Of a stretch of 64,000 nt of DNA, positions 11,870 through 25,604 are shown one piece after another. The translations under genes and the position numbers were made by a program. Under the pieces are notes generated by a model. That model was not told where the DNA came from. It searched no databases and saw nothing but the letters and a program-made list of their open reading frames with translations. Within the stretch, counting starts at the first letter, position 1; every line of letters starts with the position of its first letter. Origin of the DNA: Cryptococcus deneoformans JEC21 (Eukaryota; Basidiomycota; Tremellomycetes; Tremellales; Cryptococcaceae); assembly GCF_000091045.1 (NCBI RefSeq), contig NC_006693.1, forward strand, positions 851,799 through 915,798, given 5' to 3'.

Positions 11870-12079
11870 GGCTTGGGTCATAGGACATTACAAATACAAG
11901 CTCTTCTCTGAGTAACGTGCGAAAAGATTACAGATATTGCTGACAATGTATGTATTTCTATTGATCTACAAGTTGATAAATATATGGTGATCAGATGCAA
12001 CAAGGTTCTCCTTGAAGAGGGGCTCCGCTGAAGGGTTACTGACAGTTACCGAGACACATAGAAGGTGATGACTCTTGCT

Positions 12080-13692
12080 TTACTGTTGGCGTTTTGCCCC
12101 TCCAGCTCCAGCTTCCGTCCCTAGCTTTCTCTTCTTGACTCTGAATATCCCACCTCCATCTGCACCTGCACCACCAAAAAAGTCGACCTTCTCCTTGCTT
12201 TTCTCGTTCTCCAACTTTGGTGCCTCAAAATTCTTCACTTGGGGCTTGCGGATCTCTTTGAACTCCTTTTTCTTCCTATCACCATCTATTCTGAATCTTT
12301 CAGAAGGTTGAGGAGAGCTGGTGCCGGTCCGGCCAGACAAGTGCGCGGGAAGAGCTGCACGCATTTGAGAATGTTGAGAAGTGGGAAACGAGCCAGATAT
12401 AGGGGATGACAATGGATGTTGCAATTGTTTACGGCTCTTGGGAATTGATGATATGCGGTCTAAAGAGTTTCTCAGGGATTTCGGAGGCGGGAGGCGGCTT
12501 TGAGGCGGGGATGGAGCAGGAGGGTAGCCAGTGGACGAAGTACTCGTGCTTCCACTGGGCAGGAAAGGGTTCTTGAAAAGTTGACTTGAAGCAACTCGTT
12601 GAGCATGTGTTTGCGTCTGCGCAGGAGGGACATAACGTCCCGAAGCGTGAGTAAGGGCGATCCTAGCCCTTTGAGCTTCAGCTCGAGCTTTTGCGATGGC
12701 ACTAGCGGCACCAGCTGTCCTCGAAGACGCTGCAGAGGTGGCGTAAGTATTTAGTCTTAGGAATAGAATGTGAGCTTACATGAGGATCCAATACTCGAAC
12801 CGCCTCTTCCTCTGCCTCTACTCCGTCTTTTATCCGGCACAACACGGTCCAACACCACTATGCTCTTCGACTTCTTCTCTTCTTCCAATTGCTTGTACCG
12901 TGCCGCCACACGATCAGCTGCTTGAAGTTGGCGCTCTGCAGCATCTTCTTTTGCTTTCTATGAGCGAAAAATGGTCAGTCATTTATGTATTTGGGGCAGG
13001 AATACTCGCACCTTATACATCTTCCTCCATCCAGTCGTTCTAGGCTCCCCCTGTCGTTCACGGCATCGCTCATGGAAAAGGCGATAGTCCTGTAACATGA
13101 ACAACTCATATAGCCAGTCTGTGTCCTTCTTGATATGCTATGCAAAGTATTAAGTCAGTTTCAGACGTAAGGGCTAGAAATCGACTGTAGACGTACAGGA
13201 GAATTTGCCTCGATTTCGGCCAGCTGCTCCATTGGAACTTCATCGATGAAAGGCTTCACAAGGGAATACTCAAGATCTCCTATATCCCAGATTCGGCCCG
13301 AGTTTGCTTGCACGACTTGAATCAAGTCAGCTTCAATTTGGTCTCCGACCCTTTGCTCTGCAAGACGTACCGCCCATGGCAATATTCTTCAACGATCTCA
13401 CTCCAAATTTCGGAGGTTCTTCTTTCCCCTTCTTTTTCAAATTCCTCAGCTCCTGTAGTCTCGCTTCACCATCATTCCTTCCGGAAACTGCTGATCTGCT
13501 AATGTGAGGATAAACTTGCTGTCTTGTTCGCTGTGTTGCAGGTCTAGATATCGATGCAATAGGGAGCGTAGTAGGAGTAGCGATCGGGACGGAGGGATTG
13601 ACATTTTCCAGGGTGAAAGGGTCTGTAGTATCATATTCTCCCTCAGACCCGAAAAGATCTTCTTCTTCAGCGTATTCGAGAGGATCGGGCAT
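12080..13692 (-). CDS. Elongin A
   Basis: Exons on the minus strand: 13692-13371, 13330-13197, 13137-13012, 12957-12780, 12729-12080, giving 469 residues. Residues about 97-160 match the Elongin A domain: SLKNIAMGADLIQ, then IGDLEYSLVKPFIDEV and QLAEIEANSP-HI, then DTDWLYELFMLQDY. Elongin A binds Elongin C and acts in transcription elongation and in a Cul3-type ligase that removes stalled RNA polymerase II. The N-terminus (MPDPLEYAEEEDLFG) is acidic; the C-terminal half is Ser/Pro/Lys-rich, disordered and ends in a basic patch (KKRKLG). Intron 1 is only 40 bases (13331-13370); it splits the conserved domain and was placed by phase and alignment. Confidence 0.85.
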
Positions 13693-14201
13693 TGAAGTAT
13701 AAAAAGGTTGAATGGATTGTAAAACCTGAAAAAGAGAGATTGGTGGAGCTGTGAGAACGATGCTATAACGGCGATGCAGGGTATGTGTAATGATAATGGA
13801 GAGTTATCCAGAATCTTGGGTAGCTGGGTGTCTTTCTGGTGGTTATTAGGTTGATATATGACTTGCTGGATCGCTCTACACTCTTCCGCTTTCGAGCAAT
13901 GGCTATTCACTTCTCTCGAACAGACATCTGTCTATTGATTTTTATTAACGAACGACGACAACCACCAGCGTTGCAATAAGTGGCAAAACTCACCTAAAGG
14001 TGACGTCATAACTTTCTCCACCCCCATCGAACGGAAATGCACCTTAATGTAAAAATCTTTATTCAAGGAATACGTGGAAAGCAGGACAATAACAAGGCAT
14101 TCATATAAAGCTCGAATGACCTCCGAATGTGATGCAAAAGATTGACATTGCGATATATACATATGACAGTACATCATCCATGACTCGTTGATACCCCCAT
14201 C

Positions 14202-17153
14202 TTACACACGCGCTTCTTCGTCGGCGGCATCTTGCCAACTGCTGGAACTCCCGCTACCACTCTCTCCCTCACTTGGACCTTTCCCCTTACCCTTATCTTT
14301 TGTTCCCACAGTTTCCTCTCCATCTTTAAAGGTCTCAGGCTCAGACTCAGGCTCATCCTTGTACTCTGTCTTGGGCCCTACCTCATTCGGCTCGTCATCC
14401 TCTAAGAAACCATCATGATACCTCAATGCAGTCCTCTCATCCAAATCCTCCTCCTCTTCATCACTCGGACCATCTCCAAAGGCATCATACAAATCTTTCG
14501 TTCCTTGACTCTCACTCTTGCTCTTGCCAAACTTCCTCCTGCCTCTCTCAAGGAGACTCATCTGCACGTCATCAACAGGCTCGTAAGCACCGCGAGCTCC
14601 TTGACCGTTGTTGGAGAGACCAAAGAGGTTGCGTTTCTGTCGTCGGGCACGGATGAAGAAAAAGGCACCAATAGCAGCACCAGAGAGGATGATAATGGCA
14701 CCTGCGCCTGCAAGCCATGTAGAGGATGAAGCGAGGTTGGAAATACCGCTGAAGAACCCTTCGTCGGCATCGGCATCTGTGGGGCCGGTTGGCTCCGCGA
14801 CATTTCCAGCGTCACCAGTCGTGCTTGTGGGTTGAGGATGGGCTGTAGCAGATCCGAGTCCTGGCTGGGTCGCTTCACCAGAAGCCTCACCATGATCCCC
14901 AGGAAGGAGTGCCGTAGGTTTGGGCTTTTGGCTGACAGTAGTACTGGGGTTGGAACCTGTTTGCTCTTCATCCGGTTGACCTTCTTCTGCGGGTGCCCAG
15001 AGTTTGGCAAGGGCAGGATCAACAGATTCTCCCCACAACTGAAGTGACCATGCGACGAAACGGCCGGTTTTGTCGGGGTTGACTTGGTCTTTGACTTTGA
15101 TGGTCCATGTACCTACCGGGTTCTCATCCCTACATTTCATCAGATCCATTTGGTCTCACTCAAAAACGCATTAAAACATACCAATGCTTCAAAGACATAA
15201 ATTTCCAGCCAGGGAAACCACTATCTGCATTGTCAAACCTCCTCTGCCTGCACAAGACACTAACCACCCCATTGGGACTGGTAAGCTCCACCTCAACATC
15301 ACCCCTCCTCTGATGGTCTATCCAAACCCTAACGGTGACATGCTCCAGTCTCTCAAAGTTGGCATCAAAAAGCATAGACTGAGTGACTTCATACGTGGAG
15401 ATAACACCATCTTCTGTAATGAAAGATCCACTGGGCTCGACCACAGGCGGCGGGTTGGAGGTCTCCTCGTCAGAGCTTGTGGGGCCGTCGGCAGCTTCGT
15501 CTTGACGTCTGGTGACATCGGCAGGCGAAGTGGTAGGAAGATAAACCGATGGAGAGTCATACCACGTTTGGGGCTTGACGAGTTGCCATTTTTCAGCAGC
15601 TTCAACGAACAAACCTGCGTCAAGCTTTCCATAACCATCTGCAGAATGATATCAGCACATGTGCGTTATGTAGAAAGGAACTTGCATTTATAGCTGAAAT
15701 GTCTTCCAGCAGCAGTTAGCTCCCAAGCTGGATCATCAGGGTTGAAGAAAACAGCATGCCGCACGGCAAGATGTTGAATGTCTCGCCAAGTAAGGTCGGG
15801 GCGCACGGAAAGGGCGAGAGCGAAGACTCCAACAGCGAGAGGTGCAGCCGCAGAAGTTCCGCCATGGCTGTGTGAGCACTTATCCTTTCCAACGTCTGTT
15901 GTATGCTACAGAGAAAGTCAATTGAGCGCAAAGGACAGACACAATGACCCACAATGTGATCTCCACTGCCTGAAGAAGGCGCAACCACCATCATGGCTGC
16001 ACACATCTCTGAATAGTAAGGATGTAATCCTTTTCTATCTACCGCTCCAACAGTGACAGAGAAAATAGAGTTCGTATATCCGTCAAAATTACACTGATCG
16101 TCTGATCCACCACCGTTGCCAGCAGCGAACACGAAAACCGATCCTTTACCGTCTCGTCCCTTTTGAACACCGTTCACCATCGCCTTGAGGATCAAACCAT
16201 CAGGGGCTTCCATTGACCTCCCATCGTCGGGAGGACCCCATGAGCAAGAATAAATGTCGTTGAGTTGATAGGCATAATTGAGAGCAGCTGCTTCGTCGGC
16301 ATCGGATATTGGAGCCGAAAGGATACGGACACCGGCGATTTTGCTATCATATGCTACGCCGACTCCACACACGTCGTTGGGAACAGCAGCAATCTCGCCA
16401 GCACATCTAGTACCATGTTGGTCGTCTTTGAGGCGAGGAATCGGAAGCTCAGTGTGGTCGTTGAAGTCGTAAGACCCTTCAGCGAACTGCATAGAGCCAG
16501 TGAGTTTAACTAAATGAGCTCAGCGAGCGATGACGCACGAAATTATCCTTCAAATCTTTGCTCTCTACATCCAGTCCATCGTCTATGATCACCACGTGAA
16601 CACCCTCACCAGTAATACCCCTCCCCCAAAGGCCAGTGACATTGAGCTCGATGTCCTTCATCTGGGTATTGATGAGATGCCATTGCTGATCGAGCATAGG
16701 GTCTGCCAAATGCAGCTCATTTTGGGCATATAAAAGCTCTGTTCTATCGTCTCTTGAATGACGGGAACGAGGAGAATATGATTTATGTCGCTTGGCACGT
16801 TGCTTGAGTGACAAGGGCGTGAGGGATTTCTTGCCAAGACTTGAAGGCAATGCTTCCCATCGCTTCAATATTGGATCATGAGAAACACTTCTTTTTGTTA
16901 TTGACGCATGCTCTGGTGTCCACCCTTCAGTCCTGACAAGCCAATGTCCGTCCAACTCTCCTATACGTTCCACCAGCTCGACGCCTAAAGATTTTGAGAG
17001 TTGCAGCGCGGCTGCTGGTGATATTGATGGGTCGAGCTCCAAGGCGTAATAAGCGTGCGTATCGTAGGACCTTGGTTGAGGTCTTTGCAGGGCGAGCGAT
17101 GGAGGCACTATGAGCGCCAGAAGAATCCCCCAAAGGGATAATAAGGTGCGCAT
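14202..17153 (-). CDS. KEX2: Kexin, Golgi proprotein convertase
   Basis: Exons: 17153-16539, 16486-15953, 15905-15686, 15638-15182, 15129-14202, total 917 residues. A signal peptide (MRTLLSLWGILLALIVPPSLA) is followed by a propeptide with the basic site RAKR, then the subtilase domain with D191 (IIDDGLD), H229 (QHGTRCAG), oxyanion N329 (AAGNGG) and S401 (GGTSAAAP). The P-domain follows, then a Ser/Thr/Pro linker, one transmembrane helix (AGAGAIIILSGAAIGAFFFI) and an acidic cytosolic tail. Known role: cleaves secreted precursors after Lys-Arg/Arg-Arg in the late Golgi, including pheromone precursors where these are not farnesylated. Intron 3 has a GC donor. Shares a 260-base divergent promoter with the UCS gene. 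Confidence 0.95.
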
Positions 17154-17413
17154 TTTGCAGAAGTTACAGATGCGATCTGAATTGGAAATGTAAATACAAA
17201 TGTAAATAAATACTTGATATTCACCTGCTGCTCTGCCTGGAACTTGGCTGCGGCGGGGCCGGCGGGGTGGTGACCTACCGTGGGAATATACAGGTCATTG
17301 CGTAACGACTTCCTCTTTAGATAGGTATTCGACAACGCGCACGTCGTTCGTTCGTTGTGATCCCAAGCTTAAGACATTTTTGCAGCTTATTTCTTTTAAA
17401 GAAAATAAACGAA

Positions 17414-19826
17414 ATGGGCGTACAAATCGACGGAGAGGCCCTCGGCACCCTCCTAAAACGATTATCATCCTCCTCCTATTTATCCATCGACGACATCGCC
17501 CTCTTGGCCGATGCACTTGTACCTTCATCTCCACGGTTGGCCCGGGCAACGGCGTATCTTTGTCTTTCAAAAGCTTGCAGTGATCTCGATTCCAAGCAGA
17601 CCGACGGAAAAGCAATTTACGATGCTATCTTCCCTTTCATCAATTCAATCTTCCACAAATCCGTGCCAAAAATACAAGAGATAGAAAACGACGAGGACGC
17701 CGTGGAGATAATGGCGCCCGAAATCTGTGTGCCAGCCGTTTACCTTCTTACAGCACTCTTTCCTATCGCCCCTTCAGCCTCTGCATCTTTATTAACGGGA
17801 AAGATTGGGGATGAAGGTGATTCATTGGGTATACTACTAGAGCTTGCAGAATTACCGTCGCCTCTTCAACCAGCACTGGCTGAGCTTTTTGTCGCTGCGG
17901 CTGATAGCAAGCAAGGGCGTGACCTTGTTTTGACCAGAGGAATGGAATGGCTGAAGGGAGGCGTAAAATATGAAGAAGGTAGCGGAGATGTGACAGCTCT
18001 TTGCGCTGCAGCACTGAGTAAGTTGTCAGGCAGTAGTGATGCGGATCAGGGGAAACCGCCATCTGAGGGTCAGGGAATAGAGTCTATCACTGCCTCAAAT
18101 GCCGACCGTGAAGAGCTGGCGAAGAAGATGATGGCTTTTGTGGAGGATTCCTCAAGCAATTACCCAGCTTTACAATCGATCATTGAAGGTCTTGCTGTTC
18201 TGTCCCTCCGACCGCGAGTCAAAGTCCTTCTTTCATCTTCTCCAAAATTCCTCAAATCGCTTATCGATTTGTCTCCTGTACCTGGTCGGAAGGGCGGATC
18301 CCTCCCTGTAACTCCTCGGGGCATGATTGACGCTGACAACGACGCTAAGCTGTTCGAATCGGTCGAAACAAGCTTCTGCTACGGCCTCGCCAGTATACTA
18401 GTAAACATCACAAGCCCGAAGCCTATACTTTCAGAACAAGACCAAGAAATGGAAAAGTTGCGAAAAATGGCGATTTCCGCCGACAAGAGCAAGCTGAATG
18501 AGCAGGATGAGGACGCTGAGCTGGACAGCAACTTGGAAGTTCTCAAGCGAGTCAAGGCGGTACTGGCAGCTGGGTGCGTCAATGCTTTGAGTGGGCTAAT
18601 CCGGGCAGACAGTAGACTGGTGAAAGAGGCTATTGGGAGGCTGTGTAGGAACCTTGTGGATTCGCCAGATGAGGAGAAAGACCGGAAGGAATGGATGAGA
18701 AGAAGGGTTTTATTCGTGAAAGACGGTGGTTTCAAAGTACTATCAATCGTGCTGAGAGACCTCTTGGCGATGGCAACGGTTAAACCTTCTACCAAAGCCT
18801 CAGATACTACTCTATCTCCTGCCAATCCTGCCACTATCGATATTATACCCGCCTGTCAAGCTTTGGCGAAGCTTGTTGTCACTACCGATCCAGCCACTCT
18901 GTTCCCTCCTCCATATCAGGTTACAGCGCTCAATGCTCTTACCCCCCTTTACCACCTTCTCATCCATCCTGATTCTCTCCTCATCCAGCGATTCGAAGCT
19001 CTTATGGCTCTCACCAACATTACATCCATCGATCCTACGATCTCAGCCAAACTTATCAAAGCTAGTATTAAACCACTCAAAGTCGAAAGCCTATTCAGGA
19101 CATCTTATAGTAGTGAGGAGGTGCGAGTGATCACCAAGGTTGAAGAGATGATGCTGGATGATAATGAGCTTGTCAGAAGGGCTGCAGTACAGCTAGTCTG
19201 CAACCTTACGTCCTCGCAAACTGGCTACGATTACTTTTCAGGAGAAGACTCTACCACAACACCTTCTCGTGCGAGATCGTTGCTAAATATATTGGTAGTC
19301 TTGACTTGCATTGATGATGTGCCAACTCAATCCGCGGCAGGAGGAGCGCTTGCAATGCTCACCGAATCGCCGATTGCGTGCAAGTACATTCTCATGGGTG
19401 ACATCCATTCGTCTTCATCAGCTGATCAGACACCCCCGAGATCTCCTTGGTCACGAATCTGCGGCCTGCTCGAAACTGCGCCCGAGGTGGAATACGATGA
19501 AAGGACCGAACCTATACCGATAATATCATCTACGCCTTCACAGCCCAACGCAGAGCTCGTGCACCGTGGTGTTATCATCCTGTACAACCTTCTAGAGTAC
19601 GTGGTCGGTCTACCAGGGAAAGAGCGAGAGGCAGAGAAGAAAAGGATTGAAGCGGATGGGGTGCAGAATGTATTGTTTGGGGTGTTAAAGGTAGTGAAGG
19701 ATATGGGTGACGAAATGATCCAGCCGGTGGTCTTTAGTTTGAAAATGATGCGGGAGAATTTGAAATGTAAGTTTCCAGTGTAAAGGCTGATATCTAGTTG
19801 CTGATATGGCTTTAGGCGCTCATTAA
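17414..19826 (+). CDS. CRO1: UCS-domain myosin chaperone (CRO1/SHE4/UNC-45 family)
   Basis: Exon 1 17414-19766 and a proposed last exon 19816-19826 give 787 residues ending ...ENLKCAH. If the intron is retained, the frame runs to a TAA at 19781-19783 instead (ends CKFPV). The protein is a long stack of helical ARM-like repeats; the C-terminal third (ALAKLVVTT through AALQ/RAAVQLVCNL and AGGALAMLTESP) matches the myosin-binding UCS domain. No N-terminal TPR is seen, as is usual in fungi. Family role: folds and stabilises myosin heads, needed for actin-dependent polarity and cytokinesis. The ATG has the context AACGAAATGG. Confidence 0.88.
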
Positions 19827-20460
19827 TCCACAAGAGTAGAAAGCTGGGCAGAGAAAATGGCATAGAATGGCTCAAAGAGCAGATCAATGGCCTGATCAGA
19901 TATAAGTCGAGCGTGATCTAGCTTTATGCTGCTGTATGTACATATTATTTTATATGTCGAAATGGGCCCTGCTTTATGTTGCCAGAAAAGTACACTACTT
20001 TGATAAAGGGGAATGCCCTAGTCCATTGCGAACGAAAAAATGCGCAAGCGGCGAAACGAGGCATAGTATAGCAGGAGACTTCAGAGAGAAGTGTTAATCC
20101 GAAGACAACAGCTGTCTAAATGGTTGGCGTCAAAGGAAGGTTCGCATTATTTGGTCTGGCCTGACTGCATTTGATTCCAAAAGCGCATAAGTTTGCATTA
20201 GAACTAAAAACAAAGCATGATTATTACAGTTCATTTATTTTTTAAATTGATCGGCATGCATGCAAAGTATACGTGCAAGGACAATGGTAACCTGCAGGTG
20301 TGACCGATAATTATAACCATTTGTTGAGAATGAAGAGGTGAGGAGAAAAACAATGGATGACGGGAAAAAAATAAAAAAACACTGAGACGGCGTGGACCGC
20401 CGTCTTATTTGCTTCCGTTATCCGCCAAAGTGGAAATTGCACATACACCGGCAGGGTATA
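19827..20460. other. 3' flank and U6 promoter region
   Basis: Contains the 3' UTR of the UCS gene and the DNA upstream of the U6 gene. A perfect 7-bp inverted repeat with a 5-base loop lies at 20386-20404 (GACGGCG-TGGAC-CGCCGTC), next to an A-rich run at 20365-20379. No coding signal. Confidence 0.5.
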
Positions 20461-20582
20461 CTGTTGCCACCTTCGGGTCGGCATAAGAAAAATTGGAACA
20501 ATACAGAGAAGATTAGCATTGCCCCTGCATAAGGATGACAAACTCGAGCAGAGAGGAGGTTCTTCGGAACCAAATATTTTTT
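20461..20582 (+). ncRNA. U6: U6 spliceosomal snRNA
   Basis: The stretch contains the near-invariant U6 core: AATTGGAACAATACAGAGAAG then ATTAGCATTGCCCCTGC and AAGGATGACA. The ACAGAGA box that pairs with the 5' splice site and the AGC triad of the catalytic stem are intact. The 5' end folds as TGCC-ACC-TTCG-GGT-C-GGCA. The 3' end has GGTTC-TTCG-GAACC (20559-20572) and a run of six Ts (20577-20582), the RNA polymerase III stop. Compared with vertebrate U6, AGCATGG reads AGCATTG. No intron within the core. Exact 5' end is uncertain by a few bases. U6 is the catalytic centre of the spliceosome. Confidence 0.93.
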
Positions 20583-21056
20583 GCATCTTGAAACTGTGCC
20601 CTATATGTTAAGTTACCTGAGTTTTCATATTTTTCTTGAAGACTGGGATGTCCATAAGACTTAGCGGTCCTTATAAACATAGGGTCGCTCGTTAAATCTG
20701 CCGTGGAGACAAAATGTTTGGCTCATGGTCGCGAAATTTGAGCTTTACCTGGCGGTTGTTCCAGGTCCCTTCTTATGGTAGGTTTTATCGTTGGGTTGTA
20801 CGTTTCAAGAGTACTGTGTCTACTTTCGCAATGATTTGCCAGTTTGTTCACGGATGGCGTTACAAAAACATCAAGAAAACGGAATGCACATTGCTGAAAA
20901 GTCACTTAAATGGGCTATGCGGGATATGTGCATTTCATGAGCGTTCTGTGGGCCACACTATATCTAATCCTGAGTAACCGCGGCAAACAAACCTCCCAAT
21001 CTTCGTTCATACCATTTGAGTCAACATTCGCCTTTTTCGCCTTTTGGCATTGCAAC
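20583..21056. other. Intergenic region after U6
   Basis: Between the U6 terminator (+) and the stop of the oxidoreductase (-). A short frame at 20714-20977 (+) is open but has no family features. Nothing else seen. Confidence 0.45.
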
Positions 21057-22597
<1,541 letters not shown>

Positions 22598-25500
22598 CGC
22601 GATGGTAAGTTGTGATGAGCTGATGAACTCCTATGATGATTTTTTGGAAGGTGAAAGATTCCGGACGTGTTGTTAGATTCTATCGACATTTCTCTTTCAC
22701 AATTATATAGCGTAGCCATTGCTTGCCCTGGTAAACAGGGTCCAATTTGAGTCTAAGAAAGATTCGCGCTGTCGCTGTCGTCGGTCATGTCTCCGAATGG
22801 GATTCAGTTTTGTTCCTAAAATAAATAGAGCACTAACAGCGAAACGGAGTGCTAACCACTTCCGTGGACCACCAAAAGTGGTACGTAATAAGCCCGGAGA
22901 TCAGAAATGCCATCTTCTGCGACAACCGCCGACAAAACAATTCGGAGAACAACAACAACGAATACCCACCACCACCATCTTCATCCTTTTGGCTCCTTGC
23001 CGACAGCTCTACCAACGTAGTGGCTTGAAGACCTGAGGAGAGGAGGCATGTGTCGAGCTTAAGTAGTCATCAAACTCAATCCGAGACATGGTGTCAAAAA
23101 TGAATTCGGACGTTTAAACAACCATCTCGAGTCCGCGGGGTGCTTAATAGAGTCTTCCATTCCTGTCTCTTTTGAAAAGGAATTGCTGGAGGTCGGAGTC
23201 ACCATCGGACATGGGAATAAGTAGCCCAAATACGCCGGCATACGCACCCCGATGTGCCGTTATGCCATCTGCGTGCCTGTGGTGGCCTTTCAACATGGTC
23301 TACTGTTTCATCACAACACTGCATACAAGTACTAACAAAAAATGAATGAGGGATTGGGCAGTGAATGAGCAGATGACAGATAACTATTTCTGACTATATA
23401 TCTTTCTTTTCCCTGACTGCGGGTTCTATCCAGGTTTAGAAGTTGTTGTCTTTGTCCGCGAATCACGATTTGTTTGGATTACAGACGATGGAGATCTCCT
23501 CGTCAGAGCTGAAAAGCGGCAAAAGAAGGTCCTGTTAGTCTTCTTCCACTAACCTCTGTAGTTAGCAATTGAAGCGGCCTAGTGAGGTAGTGTTATTAAT
23601 ATATTCCCATCGGCATCCATCTCCCAAAACGTTTGTGTATGGATCATCATCAGAAAGATTAGGCGACACTGCATTCTTCTAGAACGAATGGTGAGATACT
23701 AGTGATTAGGGACGACCAAAATAATGCTACTCCTTTTCTGATGTTGGAAACCCAATCTAACGGAATTATCAGATCATAAATGTGAAATAACAAGGTAAAC
23801 ATGGTTGTGAGTAGTTCGTTTGTTGGGTCTGCATGCTAGAGTCTAGCATTTGACAACGGTTAAGAGAAACGAGAAGCGATATGGGGCCTAAGCACTTCGT
23901 CCTCAAATTGTTTTCAGGAGGATACATGGGTAAGTTTGACCTCGCATCTCTCTGCAGCATGACTCTGCGATGCTGATGGCGATTGGTAGGTGAGGATACG
24001 GAATGTTGCTCATGCTGCGTGAGTCGTCTGCTTTTTCACAGCAGAGCTGATTTGTGCGATAGTGCAGCTGCATTATCTCCATCGTTGAAAGCTGGCTCAG
24101 TTTTTTTAACAAATACGTCTAGTGAGTTTTGAACCAATGTGGTTAGTCTCATAAACTTATGCCCTTCCATCCTCAGTATTAGAATTGGTTGGTAAAGCTT
24201 GATCGATAGAAAATTGTAGCTCACATTTTGCCGGGGGTGGATCGGTTTGACATCGTTAAGTTTTGAAAGGCGCTAACTGGCTAATAATGGCCGCTAACGG
24301 ACAATGTTAGACACAAGGTGGACAAGAAGTCTGGAGATGTCCAAGAAGGGCCGCAAATTAAAAAGACAGGGTGAAGACATATATCAGCGAAACAACCCTA
24401 TGTTCACACATCTGAAAGGTATTGCCGCACTGATCAATGATAATGTGGTAGGCATGGCTCTCCATGTGTCATGTATCGGAAATGCAGTTTTATGTGCACG
24501 GTTCAGTTACATGTACAGAAATGATTAGTGAATCGTTTTCCAAGTTACTGAGGAAAGAAGACGGCTGAAGACTTGCAGTGATCAGTGGGTCTTTCAACAT
24601 CGACCACTGGTGGGACTGGTCAGACATTCCTGTTGCCCATTATACGCATGTATAACTGCTGATCATCACATGTCTGGATAGGCTTAGACCCCTCTATTCG
24701 TTCATTCTTGCGCTTAACATAGGCGTTTTCCTTGACATCAGCTCTGGTGTGTTCTGCATGCCCAAATGAAATCAAAGGTGCCCTTACTGATGTTCGCGTC
24801 ATCTCAGGAGGCGGGCGTTCCGATTGTTTTTGTTTGTCTTGACAAGGATCCAGAGCATTTCAAAGATAGGAGCCCAAGCTTCTACCAAGCAAGCATTAAT
24901 GAAGAAGGGATTGGGAGGAAGGCTGACGGAACCGTACCAAGGATCTTGCCTGTCATCCCACATACTTTCAGGCTGTGATGTCAGGAGCTACCGAACCATT
25001 TCCTCCTAATGAAAAGGCGTGACGCAGGAGTCCTGGATGATAGACTAAGCTGTCTTTGCTGGATGATCATGTGTTTTGGGCAATTCCGCAATGCCTTTCG
25101 TTACGCTTTACTCTTTGACGGAAGTTCTTGGGTTAGAGTTGCGGGTTTTGCTGGTTGAGCCTTAGCCTAGACACGGTGGCAAGTTAGTATCATAGGTCGT
25201 ATAGTAATCAATCATAGCCATTATGTATAATTGTTGACAATTGAGAGATGGGAAGAAGAGACGAAGCTGATGCGCGAATGGAAAGGAACGGATTGTTTGC
25301 AAGGTGATGCGTAAAATTGCCTTTTCAGGAAATTCTGCTGCAGGAGTATATAACAGGGAAGATGCTGGATCCGCCCTCCCGCGCCCCCGCTCCCTCCTTT
25401 TTGCTCCCTTGCTAGCTTTCGTCCTACATCCATCTTCTTTCATCCTCTTATCCACATAATTACGCAGCACTCGCTCAATCAGCGACATCGTTAATAGACA

Positions 25501-25604
25501 CGCATAGCGTACCCTAGAAAATTTAGCCCTCCGAATCAAAGGATTGACCACTCAAAAGTAGCCGCCAAATATCATCCTCTTATCTCTCGCCACCAACGTG
25601 CAAC
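22598..25604. other. Three-kilobase gene-free region
   Basis: No supported gene between the oxidoreductase (start 22597) and TBP (start 25605). Short frames scattered on both strands (for example 24304-24528 +, 24766-24978 +) have no family resemblance. 22940-22975 is rich in AAC and CCA repeats, probably leader of the oxidoreductase transcript. A non-coding transcript is possible but nothing in the sequence shows one. Confidence 0.4.
25347..25353 (+). promoter_or_regulatory. TATA box upstream of TBP
   Basis: TATATAA lies 252 bases before the TBP start codon in an otherwise CT-rich promoter. It would fit a transcript with a leader of about 200 bases. Assigned by motif and position only; autoregulation by TBP is a guess. 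Confidence 0.4.
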
